Source: Mycobacterium sp. 050128 | Lineage (GTDB): Bacteria; Actinomycetota; Actinomycetes; Mycobacteriales; Mycobacteriaceae | Length of the DNA stretch: 64,000 nucleotides | NCBI RefSeq assembly: GCF_036409155.1 | Contig: NZ_JAZGLW010000001.1 | Span: forward strand, 2,108,001 to 2,172,000 | Direction of reading: 5' to 3' | In this document: one piece after another, positions 50,420 through 60,013 of the stretch | How the letters are laid out: each line of letters begins with the position of its first letter | Numbering within the stretch: position 1 is the first letter of the stretch | Translations under genes and position numbers: made by a program | Notes under the pieces: model-generated | Told to the model about the DNA's origin: nothing | What the model saw: only the letters and a program-made list of their open reading frames with translations | Databases searched by the model: none

Positions 50420-51483
50420 CAGTTCTTTCCTTCCATGACCGCGACCAGGTTCTGTTGCAGCGCAGGTCCGCTGGTGGCGTGCGCCAGCACCCGATTCGCA
50501 GAACCGTCCCAGATGTGTTGTGCGGCAAATCCGATGCGCTCGAGACCGGCGACGAACATGGGGTTGGCCGACAGCGCACCGCCGGACGGATTGACTTTCG
50601 TCTTCCCAGGGATCCGAATGGCGTCCGCCAGGATCAGGTGCTGGTGGGTGAACGGCGCATGGATCTCGGCGACGTCGAGGTCGGCGGTGGTGCCGCCGGT
50701 GGCCGCCTTGGTCGCGGCCCGCGTCGACGGAGAGTCGGTGAGGTCGCGCGCACCGAGCACCGGGGTTTCGATGCGATGCTCGATTCCGGTTATCCAGGCC
50801 GGGTTTTCGCGCAACTCGCGCGCGCGGTCGTCGGCGGCCAGCACGATCGCGGCAGCGCCGTCGGTGATCGGTGCGATATCGTGCCGTCGCAGCGGGTCGG
50901 CGAAGAAGGGCCGCTCCAGCAGGTCTTCGACATTGACCGCCGATTCCACCTTGTCGACCCGGCGGGCGTTGGCGAATGAATCGAATGCGACTCGGGCCAT
51001 CTGCATTTCGCTCCACTTGCCGGAGTCGAGGCCCATCCGCGCCTGCAGTCCGGCCATCGACACCGAGTCCGGCCACAGCGGCGCGACGGTGTACGGGTCG
51101 GTCTGCCGGGAGAGGATCTGGCGCAGGATGCCGGCCGAGGACTTGCCGAAGCCGTACACCAGCGCGGTGTCCACCTCGCCGGTCAGGATCTTGATGTAGG
51201 CCTCGTAAAGGGCCCAGGCCGCATCCATCTCGACGTGCGACTCATTGATCGGCGGGACGGCACCGATCGAGTCGATGGCCGAGATGAACGAAAAGGCCCG
51301 TCCGGCAAGGTAATCGGACGATCCGGAGCACCAGAAGCCGATGTCGGTCCGGGCGATGCCCAGCTCCTCGTAGAGCTGGGCGAAACACGGAATCAACATC
51401 TCGACGCCGTTGGTGGTGCCGTCAGTGCGGCGGACATGCGGGGCGTGGGCAAAGCCGACGACCGCAACATTGCGTTCGCTCAT
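50419..51483 (-). CDS. ltp4: Lipid-transfer/thiolase-fold protein Ltp4
   Basis: The 354-residue partner of Ltp3 has thiolase fold with FWCSGSSDYLAGRAFSFI, ITDGAAAIVLAADDRARELR and NPSGGALSANPMFVAGLERI. The ATG is at 51481-51483. It is shorter than Ltp3, and both lack the standard thiolase active-site cysteine context. Its reaction is inferred from orthologues. Confidence 0.93.
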
Positions 51484-51498
51484 GTGCAGGTAAGCCCT

Positions 51499-52494
51499 TT
51501 ACAGGTGGTGCTTGTAGGTGTCGTACTCGGCGTCCGGTTCACCGGTGGGCCGAAAGTACTCGATGTTGTCGATGCCAAATCCCCATTCCTCCCGGGGCCT
51601 CCACACCGCTTCCACTCGCATGCCCATCCGCACCTCGTGCGCGTCGATGTCGGCGACCAGATGCAGAAACGGGATGTCGGCGCCGTCCAGCAGCACATAA
51701 GCGGCCACATAGGGCGGCTTGATGCGCTGTCCCTGGAACGGGATGTTGATGATCGCGAACGTCGTGACGGTGCCCTTGTCCGGCAGCTCGACGAACTCGG
51801 TCGTGGGCTGGCCGGTGGCCGGGTCCGCGCCGTGCGGCGGGAAGTACACCTTTCCGTTCTTCCCGGTGCGGGCGCCCAGCAGCTTGCCCTCCGCGATGGC
51901 GCGCAAGTATGCGCTCTCTTCGTGCGACGCGGTGTGCTGGATCGTCAGCGAGACCGGCGTGACGATCATCGTGACCGGGTCCTGGTCGCTGGAAGTCGGG
52001 TCGGCGACGGGTTCTTCCTCCGAGCCGAGCGCGAAGTAAGCGATGTCGGTGATGGCGCCCACCGTCTCGTCGGCCCAGTGCACATGCACCCGAGCGCCGG
52101 TCTTGATCTTGTCCGGTGTGCCGGCGTCGACGGCGTGGATCAACGGGGTGTCGGCGCCGTCCAGCTTGATCAGGGCCCAGGCGAACGGCTTATCCAACGG
52201 CTGGCCCTCCAGCGGGTCGGCCTGCCAGGTCCAGGACACCACGGTGCCGACGGGTGACACCGGTACCATCTCGCCCAGCGGTTCGTAGGTAACCGGGTCG
52301 TATTCCGCCGGTGGCACATGCACCCGGCCATCCGATCCGCGCACCCCGAGGACGCGGCGCTCACGCAGTGCGGTGAAGAAATTGCTAAGCGTGGTACCGA
52401 CTGAACGGGTGTAGTCGAAGGCCAGAGTTAACGGCGCTGAGAGGGGCGGCTCGGAGTGATCGATCGTGGTCGGGCCGCTCGAAGTGGCTGTCAC
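51499..52494 (-). CDS. Double DUF35 OB-fold protein (Rv3521 orthologue), likely Ltp3/Ltp4 partner
   Basis: The product has about 331 residues with two OB-fold DUF35 halves. One carries LGVRGSDGRVHVPPAEYDPV, the other LLGARTGKNGKVYFPPHGAD. The zinc-ribbon cysteines are absent. DUF35 domains dock thiolase-like retro-aldolases, as ChsH2 does for Ltp2, so it probably forms a complex with Ltp3/Ltp4. The start chosen is GTG 52492-52494 (VTATSSGPTTIDHSEPP), 9 bases from the KstR palindrome. Frames reaching 53643 run through the operator and are rejected. Confidence 0.88.
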   Translation of the reverse strand: MTATSSGPTTIDHSEPPLSAPLTLAFDYTRSVGTTLSNFFTALRERRVLGVRGSDGRVHVPPAEYDPVTYEPLGEMVPVSPVGTVVSWTWQADPLEGQPLDKPFAWALIKLDGADTPLIHAVDAGTPDKIKTGARVHVHWADETVGAITDIAYFALGSEEEPVADPTSSDQDPVTMIVTPVSLTIQHTASHEESAYLRAIAEGKLLGARTGKNGKVYFPPHGADPATGQPTTEFVELPDKGTVTTFAIINIPFQGQRIKPPYVAAYVLLDGADIPFLHLVADIDAHEVRMGMRVEAVWRPREEWGFGIDNIEYFRPTGEPDAEYDTYKHHL

Positions 52495-52503
52495 GCCATC
52501 GAG

Positions 52504-52517
52504 TAGAACAGGTTCTA
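52504..52517. promoter_or_regulatory. KstR-type operator for the DUF35-ltp4-ltp3 operon and the LLM gene
   Basis: TAGAACAGGTTCTA has perfect half sites with AG as the centre. It lies 9 bases from the DUF35 gene start and 58 bases from the divergent oxidoreductase gene. Confidence 0.87.
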
Positions 52518-52575
52518 AGAACCGTTTCAACATCGGGTAGTGGTCGGGTCCGTTCTGGCCGGGAAAGGCGGAGAC

Positions 52576-53616
52576 ATGAAGCTGGGTCTGCAGCTGGGAT
52601 ATTGGGGCGCTGCGCCGCCGGAGAACCACGGTGAGCTCGTCGCCGAAGCGGAGGCCGCCGGATTCGACGCCGTGTTCACCGCCGAGGCATGGGGTTCGGA
52701 CGCCTATACACCGCTGGCCTGGTGGGGTTCGTCGACGCAACGGGTGCGGCTTGGCACTTCGGTCGTGCAACTGTCCGCGCGGACCCCGACGGCATGCGCG
52801 ATGGCCGCACTCACTCTCGATCACCTTTCCGGTGGCCGGCACATTCTCGGGCTCGGGGTGTCCGGTCCGCAGGTCGTGGAGGGCTGGTACGGCCAGTCGT
52901 TCCCCAAGCCACTGGCCCGCACCCGTGAGTACATCGACATCATCCGCCAGGTGTGGGCCCGCGAGGCGCCGGTGACCAGCGACGGCCCCCACTACCCGCT
53001 GCCTTTGAAGGACGGGGCCCGGCAACCGGTTACCGGCCTGGGCAAGCCGCTCAAGCCGATCACCCACCCGCTGCGCAGCGACATCCCGATCATGCTGGGC
53101 GCCGAGGGACCGAAGAACGTCGCGCTGGCCGCCGAGATCTGCGATGGCTGGCTGCCGATCTTCTACACGCCGCGGATGGCCGACACCTATAACGAGTGGC
53201 TGGACGAGGGCTTCGCCCGGCCGGGTGCGCGACGCAGCCGTGCGGACTTCGAGATCTGCGCGACGGCCAACATTGTGATCACCGAGGACCGCAACGCCGC
53301 ATTCGCGGCCATGAAGCCCTACATCGCGCTCTACATGGGTGGGATGGGCGCCGAGGACACCAACTTCCACGCCGATGTGTATCGCCGGATGGGCTACTCC
53401 GAAGTGGTCGACGATGTCACCAAGCTGTTCCGCAGCAACCAGAAGGACAAGGCCGCCGAGATCATCCCCGACGAAGTCATCGATGATGCCGCGATCGTGG
53501 GCGACGTCGACTACGTCCGTAAGCAGATCAAGGCATGGGAGGCGGCCGGCGTCACGATGATGGTCGTCTCCGGCCGCAGCGCGGAGCAGGTCCGGGAGCT
53601 TGCCACGCTCGTCTAG
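52576..53616 (+). CDS. F420-dependent LLM-class oxidoreductase (Rv3520c orthologue)
   Basis: The 346-residue luciferase-like TIM-barrel protein has MKLGLQLGYWGAAPPENHGE, TSVVQLSARTPTACAMAAL, the F420-type LGLGVSGPQVVEGWYG and IPIMLGAEGPKNVALAAEIC. Such enzymes use F420 for hydride transfer. The substrate is unknown. The ATG at 52576 follows GGCGGAGAC; the GTG further up (52540) is less likely. Co-regulation with ltp3/ltp4 suggests a step in side-chain metabolism. Confidence 0.88.
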   Translation: MKLGLQLGYWGAAPPENHGELVAEAEAAGFDAVFTAEAWGSDAYTPLAWWGSSTQRVRLGTSVVQLSARTPTACAMAALTLDHLSGGRHILGLGVSGPQVVEGWYGQSFPKPLARTREYIDIIRQVWAREAPVTSDGPHYPLPLKDGARQPVTGLGKPLKPITHPLRSDIPIMLGAEGPKNVALAAEICDGWLPIFYTPRMADTYNEWLDEGFARPGARRSRADFEICATANIVITEDRNAAFAAMKPYIALYMGGMGAEDTNFHADVYRRMGYSEVVDDVTKLFRSNQKDKAAEIIPDEVIDDAAIVGDVDYVRKQIKAWEAAGVTMMVVSGRSAEQVRELATLV

Positions 53617-53635
53617 ACAGTTCTTGCTACATGTC

Positions 53636-53649
53636 GAGAACACGTTCTA
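53636..53649. promoter_or_regulatory. KstR-type operator upstream of the decarboxylase-cyp142 operon
   Basis: GAGAACACGTTCTA differs from the perfect KstR palindrome only at its first base. It lies 10 bases before the ATG at 53660. Confidence 0.83.
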
Positions 53650-53659
53650 GATTGACCGG

Positions 53660-54376
53660 ATGACTGCGTCGCAGCACACCATCGCGGGCACCGTCCTCAC
53701 CATGCCGGTGAGGATCCGCCAGGCAAATCAACACATGGCGATGTTCTCGGTGAACGCCGACGCCGCCCAGCACTTGATCGACTACAGCGGCCTGCAGGTC
53801 TGCCGATACCTGCCCGGGCGCGCGATTGTGGTCCTGATGCTGATGCATTACATCGACGGCGACCTGGGCCAGTACTACGAATTCGGCACCAGCGTGATGG
53901 TCAACCCGCCCGGGTCGACAGCGAGCGGGCCGCGCGCCCTGCAGAACGCCGGCGCGTTCATCCATCACCTGCCCGTCGACCAGGAGTTCACCCTGGAGGC
54001 GGGAACCAAGATCTGGGGTTACCCGAAAGTCATGGCGGACTTCACGATTCGCGACGGTCGCCAGTTCGGGTTCGACTGCACGGTCGATGGGCAACTGGTG
54101 ATCGGCATGGACTTCCGTGCGGGCCTGCCGATTCGGTTGACCCCCCGTCAGCAGGCACAGCGCAGCTACTCGCACCGCGACGGAATTACCCGCGAGACCG
54201 CCTTCGAGCACACTCTGGACGGGGTTCGGACACGGCTCGGGGGCGTTCGCGTCCGGCTGGGCGATCACGCCTACGCGAAAGAGCTTGCGTCGCTCGGTCT
54301 TCCGAAGCGCGCGATGTTGTCCAGCTCTGCTGACCAAGTTCAAATGACATTCGGCGATGCCGAGGAGATCTCATGA
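53660..54376 (+). CDS. Acetoacetate decarboxylase-family protein (Rv3519 orthologue)
   Basis: The 238-residue protein has the ADC-family segments FGTSVMVNPP, LEAGTKIWGYPKVMADFTIR and the beta-rich core. The lysines in GTKIWGYPKV are candidates for the Schiff-base residue, but the family includes non-decarboxylating members. Its stop overlaps cyp142 by four bases, so the two are coupled. A role in removing a beta-keto carboxylate from side-chain breakdown is speculative. Confidence 0.85.
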   Translation: MTASQHTIAGTVLTMPVRIRQANQHMAMFSVNADAAQHLIDYSGLQVCRYLPGRAIVVLMLMHYIDGDLGQYYEFGTSVMVNPPGSTASGPRALQNAGAFIHHLPVDQEFTLEAGTKIWGYPKVMADFTIRDGRQFGFDCTVDGQLVIGMDFRAGLPIRLTPRQQAQRSYSHRDGITRETAFEHTLDGVRTRLGGVRVRLGDHAYAKELASLGLPKRAMLSSSADQVQMTFGDAEEIS

Positions 54377-55578
54377 CCCTTCCCGATGTGAAGACCAAAC
54401 CCGACGTCGACTTGACCGACGGCGCTTTCTACGCCGGTGACTCCCGGTCCATCTACAAGTGGATGCGCGACAACGAGCCGGTCTTCCGAGACCGCAACGG
54501 GCTTGCCGCGGCGTCGACGTATCAGTCCGTCATCGAGGCCGAGCGCAACCCGGAGCTGTTCTCGAATGCCGGTGGCATCCGGCCGGACCAGCCGGGCGTC
54601 GAGATGATGATCGAGATGGACGACCCGCAACATCTGTTGCGCCGCAAGCTCGTCAACTACGGGTTCACCCGCAAGCGGGTCAAGAATCTGGAGGCCTCGA
54701 TTACCTCGTTGTGCGACACGCTGATCGACGCGGTGTGCGAACGCGGCGAATGTGACTTCGTCTGGGACCTGGCCGCGCCACTGCCGATGGCGGTCATCGG
54801 CGACATGCTCGGTGTGCGCCCCGAGGAACGCGCGATGTTCCTCAAGTGGTCCGACGATCTGGTCAGTTCCTTGAGTAGCACCGCGGCCGAGGCCGATATC
54901 CAGGTCACGATGGAGGCCTTCGCCACCTACAGCCAATACATGATGGGCATGATCGAGGAACGCAAGAAGGAGGCGACCGACGACCTGGTCAGCGTTCTCG
55001 TGCACGCGGAGGTAGAAGGGTCGCGCCTGGAAGACCACCAGATCGTCACCGAGGTGCTGCTGCTGCTGATCGGCGGCGACGAGACCACGCGGCACACCCT
55101 GTCGGGCGGAACCAGACAACTGCTGCAGCACCCCGATCAGCACAAGCGCCTGGCGGCCGATTTGAGCCTGCTGCCCAACGCGATCGAAGAGATGCTGCGC
55201 TGGACGGCGCCGGTGAAGAACATGGCACGCACGATCACCGCCGACACCGAGTTCCACGGGACCGCGCTGCACGCGGGCGAAAAGATGATCCTGCTGTTCG
55301 AGTCGGCGAACTTCGACGAGAAGGTCTTCGACGATCCGGAGAGCTTCAACATCGAGCGCTACCCGAACAACCACCTCGCGTTCGGCTTCGGCACGCACTT
55401 CTGTCTCGGCAACCAGCTCGCCCGCCTCGAGCTGTCGATCATGCAGACCCGCCTGCTACAGCGCCTGCCCGACATGCGGCTGGCATCCGACGCCGCACTG
55501 CCGTTGCGTCCGGCGAACTTCGTGTCCGGCCTGGAGAAGATGCCGGTCACCTTCACCCCGACCGCGCCGCTTTCGTAG
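54373..55578 (+). CDS. cyp142: Steroid C26/27-monooxygenase CYP142
   Basis: The 401-residue cytochrome P450 has LIGGDETTRHTLSGG in the oxygen helix, EEMLRWTAPVKN with the ExxR and the heme cysteine in FGFGTHFCLGNQLAR. It performs the same terminal oxidation as CYP125, usually with the opposite stereochemistry at C25. The gene is intact here. The ATG overlaps the upstream gene as ATGA. Three copies of a repeated motif follow its stop. Confidence 0.95.
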   Translation: MTLPDVKTKPDVDLTDGAFYAGDSRSIYKWMRDNEPVFRDRNGLAAASTYQSVIEAERNPELFSNAGGIRPDQPGVEMMIEMDDPQHLLRRKLVNYGFTRKRVKNLEASITSLCDTLIDAVCERGECDFVWDLAAPLPMAVIGDMLGVRPEERAMFLKWSDDLVSSLSSTAAEADIQVTMEAFATYSQYMMGMIEERKKEATDDLVSVLVHAEVEGSRLEDHQIVTEVLLLLIGGDETTRHTLSGGTRQLLQHPDQHKRLAADLSLLPNAIEEMLRWTAPVKNMARTITADTEFHGTALHAGEKMILLFESANFDEKVFDDPESFNIERYPNNHLAFGFGTHFCLGNQLARLELSIMQTRLLQRLPDMRLASDAALPLRPANFVSGLEKMPVTFTPTAPLS

Positions 55579-55619
55579 CCCGTTAGCGCTGGCCCTCCCA
55601 CACCCGCCTCTCCCCACCT

Positions 55620-55748
55620 CTTCGCCGAACGTGCTCTGACGGCGGCGGCGCACTTCGCCGAACGTGCTCTGACGGCGGCGCACTTCGCCGAACGTGCTCT
55701 GACGGCGGGGTTTAGGCGATTTTCTCGCGCTGAGAGCACGTTCGGCGG
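55620..55748. repeat. Triple tandem repeat plus inverted arm at the 3' side of DUF559 copy 3
   Basis: The 26-base unit beginning CTTCGCCGAACGTGCTCTGA starts at 55620, 55653 and 55683, that is 33 and 30 bases apart. GAGAGCACGTTCGGCGG at 55732-55748 is the inverted arm and encodes the last residues of the DUF559 protein. The repeats may also terminate cyp142 transcription. Confidence 0.85.
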
Positions 55749-56578
55749 GACCAGGCCGCTGCTACTCGGCGCAGAATGCCGCCCGGCACGTCTTCGGCGG
55801 TAACACGGACGACGACCCAACCGAGATCGGTGGTCACTGCCTCGTAGCGCGCGATGTCCCGATTGAATTGCCGTCGGTCGGTCCGGTGATGATCGCCTTC
55901 GTACTCCACCGCGAGTTTGATGTTCTCCCAACCCATATCGAGCACCGCGACGAGCTCACCGTATTGGCCGTAGACCGGAATCTGGGTCTGTGGCCGTGGA
56001 TATCCGGCCCCGACGAGCAGCAGCCGCACCCACGTCTCGCGCGGTGACTCCGCGCCGGCGTCGACCAGCTTGAGAGTTTGCCTGGCGCGCCGGACATTTC
56101 GATGCCCTTTGTAGCGTTCGGCGATTAGCTCGACGTCGGCGACATCGAGCCTGGTGGCATTCGCCAAAGCGTCGATGGCGGCGACGGCTTTCCCGAGGGG
56201 ATTGCGACAGGCGAGGTCGAAGGCAGTTCGCGCCGGCGTCGTCGCCGACATGCCGCCGACCAGCTGTATCTCGTCGTCGGCGACGCGATCCAACCACGTG
56301 CGAATTCCCGGCGGCGGCCGACGGTGTTGATACAGCAACTGAGCCGGCGCCCGCTGGTCGACCCACTTTGCACCGTGCAGTGCCGCGGCGGATTGTCCGG
56401 CGACGACGCCGCGACGCCGTGACCATAGCCAGGCTGCTCGGGCTCGCATCGTCGCGGTGAGGTCAGTACCGGATGGGACATAGACGTCGGGATGGATGGC
56501 GACGAATCGGCTACGCAGCTGATAGGCCGTCAGGGCACCTGACTTGACGGCCTCGCTGCCGATGAATGGCTCTCTCAC
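55712..56578 (-). CDS. AbiEi-like N-terminus plus DUF559 nuclease-like protein, copy 3
   Basis: The 288-residue protein starts at ATG 56576-56578. The N-terminus MREPFIGSEAVKSGALTAYQ is closely similar to copy 2, followed by AAWLWSRRRGVVAGQSAAAL. The nuclease-like core is VLDMGWENIKLAVEYEGDHH and GWVVVRVTAEDVPG, with the D...E-Y-E/D-G...H arrangement of DUF559. The last residues RRTCSQREKIA are encoded by the inverted repeat arm. It corresponds in position to Rv3517. Function is unknown; no adjacent toxin-like gene is present. Confidence 0.84.
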   Translation of the reverse strand: MREPFIGSEAVKSGALTAYQLRSRFVAIHPDVYVPSGTDLTATMRARAAWLWSRRRGVVAGQSAAALHGAKWVDQRAPAQLLYQHRRPPPGIRTWLDRVADDEIQLVGGMSATTPARTAFDLACRNPLGKAVAAIDALANATRLDVADVELIAERYKGHRNVRRARQTLKLVDAGAESPRETWVRLLLVGAGYPRPQTQIPVYGQYGELVAVLDMGWENIKLAVEYEGDHHRTDRRQFNRDIARYEAVTTDLGWVVVRVTAEDVPGGILRRVAAAWSRRTCSQREKIA

Positions 56579-56608
56579 GGAGGCAGTGTGTCGTCGACCA
56601 CCGACACA

Positions 56609-56674
56609 TGCGCCGAACGTGCTGTCACTGCGAAAAAACAGCCGAAATATCGCAGTGAGAGCACGCTCGGCGCA
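56609..56674. repeat. Long hairpin between echA19 and DUF559 copy 3
   Basis: The 25-base arms 56609-56633 and 56650-56674 pair with two mismatches around a 16-base A-rich loop. The left arm starts TGCGCCGAACGTGCT, the same motif as the tandem repeats on the other side of the gene. It probably terminates echA19. Confidence 0.87.
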
Positions 56675-56680
56675 AAAGCG

Positions 56681-57505
56681 CTACTTGTTCTGGAAGTTGG
56701 GCTTGCGCTTTTCGGCGAATGCCCGCGGGCCTTCCTTGGCGTCGTCGGACAAGAACACCTTGATGCCGATCTGGGTGTCGATCTTGAACGCGTCGTTCTC
56801 GTGCATGCCCTCCGTCTCGCGGATGGCCCGCAGGATCGCCTGCACGGCCAGCGGGCCGTTGTTCTCGATCAGCTCGGCGATCTCGAGGGCCTTGGTCAGC
56901 GCCTGGCCGTCCGGCACCAGATGGCCGATCAGGCCGATCTCCTTGGCTTCGGCGGCGGTGATGTGCCGGCCGGTCAGCAGCAGGTCACAGGCGACGGTGT
57001 AGGGGATCTGGCGTACCAGCCGGACGGCCGAGCCGCCCATCGGGTACAGGCTCCACTTGGCCTCGGAGATGCCGAACTTGGCGCTCTCGCCCGCGATGCG
57101 GATGTCGGTGCCCTGCAGGATCTCGGTGCCACCGGCGATCGCGGGGCCTTCGACGGCCGCGATCAGTGGTTTGGTCAGCCGACGACCTTTGAGCAGGGCA
57201 TCGATGCGTGACGGGTCGTAGCTGCCGTCTTTGAACGACTCGCCCGGCGGTTTTTTGGTTGCTGCCTTCAGATCCATGCCGGCGCAGAAGTAGCCACCGG
57301 CCCCGGTCAGGATGCAGCACCGGATGTCGTCGTCGTTGTCGACGCGGTCCCAGGCCTGCACCATGATTTCCATCATTTCGGTGCTCAGCGCGTTGCGGGC
57401 GTGTGGTCGATTCAGGGTGACGATGAGCGTGTGACCGCGCTGCTCAACGATCGCGTCCGGTCCCGTTGGTTCGTTTGCTGGCGCTTGCCCATTATCCTGA
57501 GCCAC
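56681..57505 (-). CDS. echA19: Steroid enoyl-CoA hydratase EchA19
   Basis: The product has about 274 residues of crotonase fold, with [20 protein letters not shown] and [20 protein letters not shown] forming the oxyanion hole and [18 protein letters not shown] with a catalytic glutamate. EchA19 hydrates unsaturated steroid side-chain CoA thioesters. The start is uncertain: GTG 57503-57505 ([11 protein letters not shown]) is taken as most likely, and M. tuberculosis EchA19 begins later. A KstR palindrome lies 46 bases upstream, shared with fadD19. Confidence 0.92.
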   Translation of the reverse strand: MAQDNGQAPANEPTGPDAIVEQRGHTLIVTLNRPHARNALSTEMMEIMVQAWDRVDNDDDIRCCILTGAGGYFCAGMDLKAATKKPPGESFKDGSYDPSRIDALLKGRRLTKPLIAAVEGPAIAGGTEILQGTDIRIAGESAKFGISEAKWSLYPMGGSAVRLVRQIPYTVACDLLLTGRHITAAEAKEIGLIGHLVPDGQALTKALEIAELIENNGPLAVQAILRAIRETEGMHENDAFKIDTQIGIKVFLSDDAKEGPRAFAEKRKPNFQNK

Positions 57506-57550
57506 GGCTACTGCCTTTCCGTCGTCGGTGGGGGCGAACTTGTCAAGAAA

Positions 57551-57564
57551 TGTAACACGTTCTA
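57551..57564. promoter_or_regulatory. KstR-type operator between echA19 and fadD19
   Basis: TGTAACACGTTCTA keeps AACACGTT and the right half site. It ends 5 bases before the fadD19 GTG, again suggesting a leaderless promoter. Confidence 0.85.
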
Positions 57565-57569
57565 ATTTG

Positions 57570-59234
57570 GTGGCCGTGGCCCTGAATATTGCCGATCTTG
57601 CCGAGCACGCCATCGACGCCGTGCCTGACCGTGTAGCCCTCATCTGCGGCGATGAAAAGCTGACCTACGCCGAACTGGAGGAGAAGGCCAACCGCCTGGC
57701 GCACTACCTGATCGAGCAGGGTGTGAAGAAGGACGACAAGGTCGGGCTGTACTGCCGCAACCGCATCGAGATCGTCATCGCGATGCTCGGCATCATCAAG
57801 GCCGGCGCCATCCTGGTCAACGTCAACTACCGCTACGTCGAGGGGGAGCTTCGCTACCTGTTCGACAACTCCGACATGGTCGCGCTGGTCCACGAACGCC
57901 AGTACTCCGACCGCGTGGCCAACGTGCTGCCCGAGACTCCCAACGTCAAGACGATCCTGGTCGTGGAGGACGGCTCGGATGTTCCAGACAACGCTTTCCA
58001 GCGCTACGGCGGCGTCGAGTTCCACTCCGCGATCGCGAACAGTTCACCCGAGCGCGACTTCGGCGAACGCAGCGCCGACGACATCTACCTGCTCTACACC
58101 GGCGGCACCACCGGATTCCCGAAGGGCGTGATGTGGCGCCACGAGGACATCTACCGCGTGCTGTTCGGTGGAACCGACTTCGCCACAGGAGAATTCGTCG
58201 AGGATGAGTACGACCTGGCCAAGGCCGCCGCGGCGAACCCGCCGATGGTCCGCCACCCGATTCCGCCGATGATCCACGGCGCCACCCAGTCGGCGACCTG
58301 GATGTCGATCTTCTCGGGTCAAACCACCGTCCTCGCACCGGAATTCAACGCCGAGGAAGTGTGGCGCACGATTCACGACCACAAGGTCAACCTGCTGTTC
58401 TTTACCGGCGACGCGATGGCGCGGCCATTGCTGGACGCGCTGCTGGCGCACCAGGACAAGGGCAACCAGTACGACCTGTCCTCGCTGTTCCTGCTCGCCT
58501 CCACCGCCGCGCTGTTCTCCCCGAGCATCAAGGAGAAATTCCTCGAGCTGCTGCCCAACCGCGTCATCACCGACTCGATCGGCTCCTCGGAGACCGGCTT
58601 CGGCGGCACCAGCGTCGTCGCCAAGGACGCCCCGCACAGCGGCGGCCCGCGGGTCACGATCGACCATCGCACCGTCGTCCTCGACGACGACGGCAACGAG
58701 GTCCAGCCTGGCTCGGGAGTCCGTGGATTCATTGCCAAGAAGGGCAACATTCCCGTCGGCTACTACAAGGACGAGAAGAAGACCGCCGAGACGTTCAAGA
58801 CCATCAACGGCGTGCGTTACGCCATCCCCGGTGACTACGCGACCGTCGAGGAGGACGGCACGGTCACGATGCTGGGCCGCGGCTCGGTGTCGATCAACAG
58901 CGGTGGCGAGAAGATCTATCCCGAAGAGGTCGAAGCCGCGCTGAAGGGACACCCCGACGTCTTCGACGCCCTGGTGGTCGGCGTGCCCGACCCCCGCTAC
59001 GGCCAGCACGTGGCTGCCGTCGTGCAGGCGCGGCCGGGGACCCGTCCGGCGCTGTCCGAACTGGATAGCTTCGTGCGCTCCGAGATCGCGGGATACAAAG
59101 TGCCACGCAGTCTTTGGCTCGTCGACGAGGTGAAGCGTTCGCCCGCCGGCAAGCCCGACTACCGCTGGGCCAAGGAGCAGACCGAAGCGCGCCCGGCCGA
59201 CGACGTGCACGCCGCTCACGCGACGACTGCCTGA
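57570..59234 (+). CDS. fadD19: Steroid side-chain acyl-CoA synthetase FadD19
   Basis: The 554-residue enzyme has the P-loop [46 protein letters not shown] and the C-terminal catalytic lysine in [13 protein letters not shown]. FadD19 activates C24-type steroid acids and is needed for branched sterol side chains, fitting the nearby ltp3/ltp4. The start GTG 57570 gives [16 protein letters not shown], matching orthologues; the frame back to 57528 runs through the operator and is rejected. Confidence 0.94.
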   Translation: MAVALNIADLAEHAIDAVPDRVALICGDEKLTYAELEEKANRLAHYLIEQGVKKDDKVGLYCRNRIEIVIAMLGIIKAGAILVNVNYRYVEGELRYLFDNSDMVALVHERQYSDRVANVLPETPNVKTILVVEDGSDVPDNAFQRYGGVEFHSAIANSSPERDFGERSADDIYLLYTGGTTGFPKGVMWRHEDIYRVLFGGTDFATGEFVEDEYDLAKAAAANPPMVRHPIPPMIHGATQSATWMSIFSGQTTVLAPEFNAEEVWRTIHDHKVNLLFFTGDAMARPLLDALLAHQDKGNQYDLSSLFLLASTAALFSPSIKEKFLELLPNRVITDSIGSSETGFGGTSVVAKDAPHSGGPRVTIDHRTVVLDDDGNEVQPGSGVRGFIAKKGNIPVGYYKDEKKTAETFKTINGVRYAIPGDYATVEEDGTVTMLGRGSVSINSGGEKIYPEEVEAALKGHPDVFDALVVGVPDPRYGQHVAAVVQARPGTRPALSELDSFVRSEIAGYKVPRSLWLVDEVKRSPAGKPDYRWAKEQTEARPADDVHAAHATTA

Positions 59235-59238
59235 TACC

Positions 59239-60006
59239 CTGACCGACTTCGTCAAACAGCACGCCGGCGCCCCCTCCGGCTACTTCGCGTGGGAAGCCGC
59301 GGGACTGCGATGGCTTGCGGCGGTCGGCGGCGGCGTGCCCTGTGCGCCGATCGTGGCGGTTGACGCAACGAGCCTGACCTTACGGCGCCTCGAAGCAGTG
59401 AGTCCGGATCCGAAGGCCGCACATACCTTCGGCGGCCAATTGGCCGTCACGCACGACGCGAGTGCTCCGGCGTTTGGCGCCGGTCCGGACGGCTGGGATG
59501 GGCCGGGCTTCTTCGGGCCGCTGTCGCAGCCATTGCCGATGTCGCTGCGCCGCCATCAAAGCTGGGGCGACTTCTACGCCGAAGAGCGGTTGGCGCCGAT
59601 GCTCGAGCTCGCCGCGGGCGGGCTCGATGCGTCGGCCCGGACCGCGACCGAGGCCGTCATGAGGCGTTGCCGTGCGGGCGATTTCGAAGACGGCGACCGG
59701 CCCGCCCGTTTGCACGGCGATCTGTGGGGCGGCAACGTGATGTGGACACCGGACGGCGTGGTCCTGATCGACCCGGCCGCGCACGCCGGGCATCGCGAGA
59801 GCGACCTGGCGATGCTCGCGCTGTTCGGCTGTCCGCACTACGACGCCATCATCGCGGGGTATGAGCAGGTGCGACCGCTGCAACCAGGTTGGCGCGACCG
59901 CGTCGGCCTGCACCAGCTTTTTGCGCTGCTGGCGCACGTCGTGCTGTTCGGAGGCGGGTATGCCCAGCGCACCCACGCTTGTGCCCGCGCCGCGCTGAAC
60001 GCCTGA
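59239..60006 (+). CDS. Fructosamine kinase-family protein with unclear start codon
   Basis: The kinase-like fold is clear from ARLHGDLWGGNVMWTPDGVV and IDPAAHAGHRESDLAMLALF. Family-like sequence (TDFVKQHAGAPSGYFAWEAA) begins right after 59239, yet no ATG, GTG or TTG exists in frame before GTG 59335. Translation might start at CTG 59239, four bases after the fadD19 stop, giving 255 residues. Otherwise a shortened protein starts at 59335. Family members phosphorylate ketosamines or act in glycation repair. It is not linked to steroid genes by function, only by position. Confidence 0.72.
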   Translation: MTDFVKQHAGAPSGYFAWEAAGLRWLAAVGGGVPCAPIVAVDATSLTLRRLEAVSPDPKAAHTFGGQLAVTHDASAPAFGAGPDGWDGPGFFGPLSQPLPMSLRRHQSWGDFYAEERLAPMLELAAGGLDASARTATEAVMRRCRAGDFEDGDRPARLHGDLWGGNVMWTPDGVVLIDPAAHAGHRESDLAMLALFGCPHYDAIIAGYEQVRPLQPGWRDRVGLHQLFALLAHVVLFGGGYAQRTHACARAALNA

Positions 60007-60013
60007 GACGAAT

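Noticed and set aside
51499..53643. Extended frame for the DUF35 protein of more than 700 residues
   Set aside because: The extra part is the antisense of the LLM oxidoreductase gene and passes through the KstR operator.
55620..55708. Possible CRISPR array (three 26-base repeats)
   Set aside because: Spacing of 4-7 bases leaves no spacers and no cas genes are present. It is a flank repeat.
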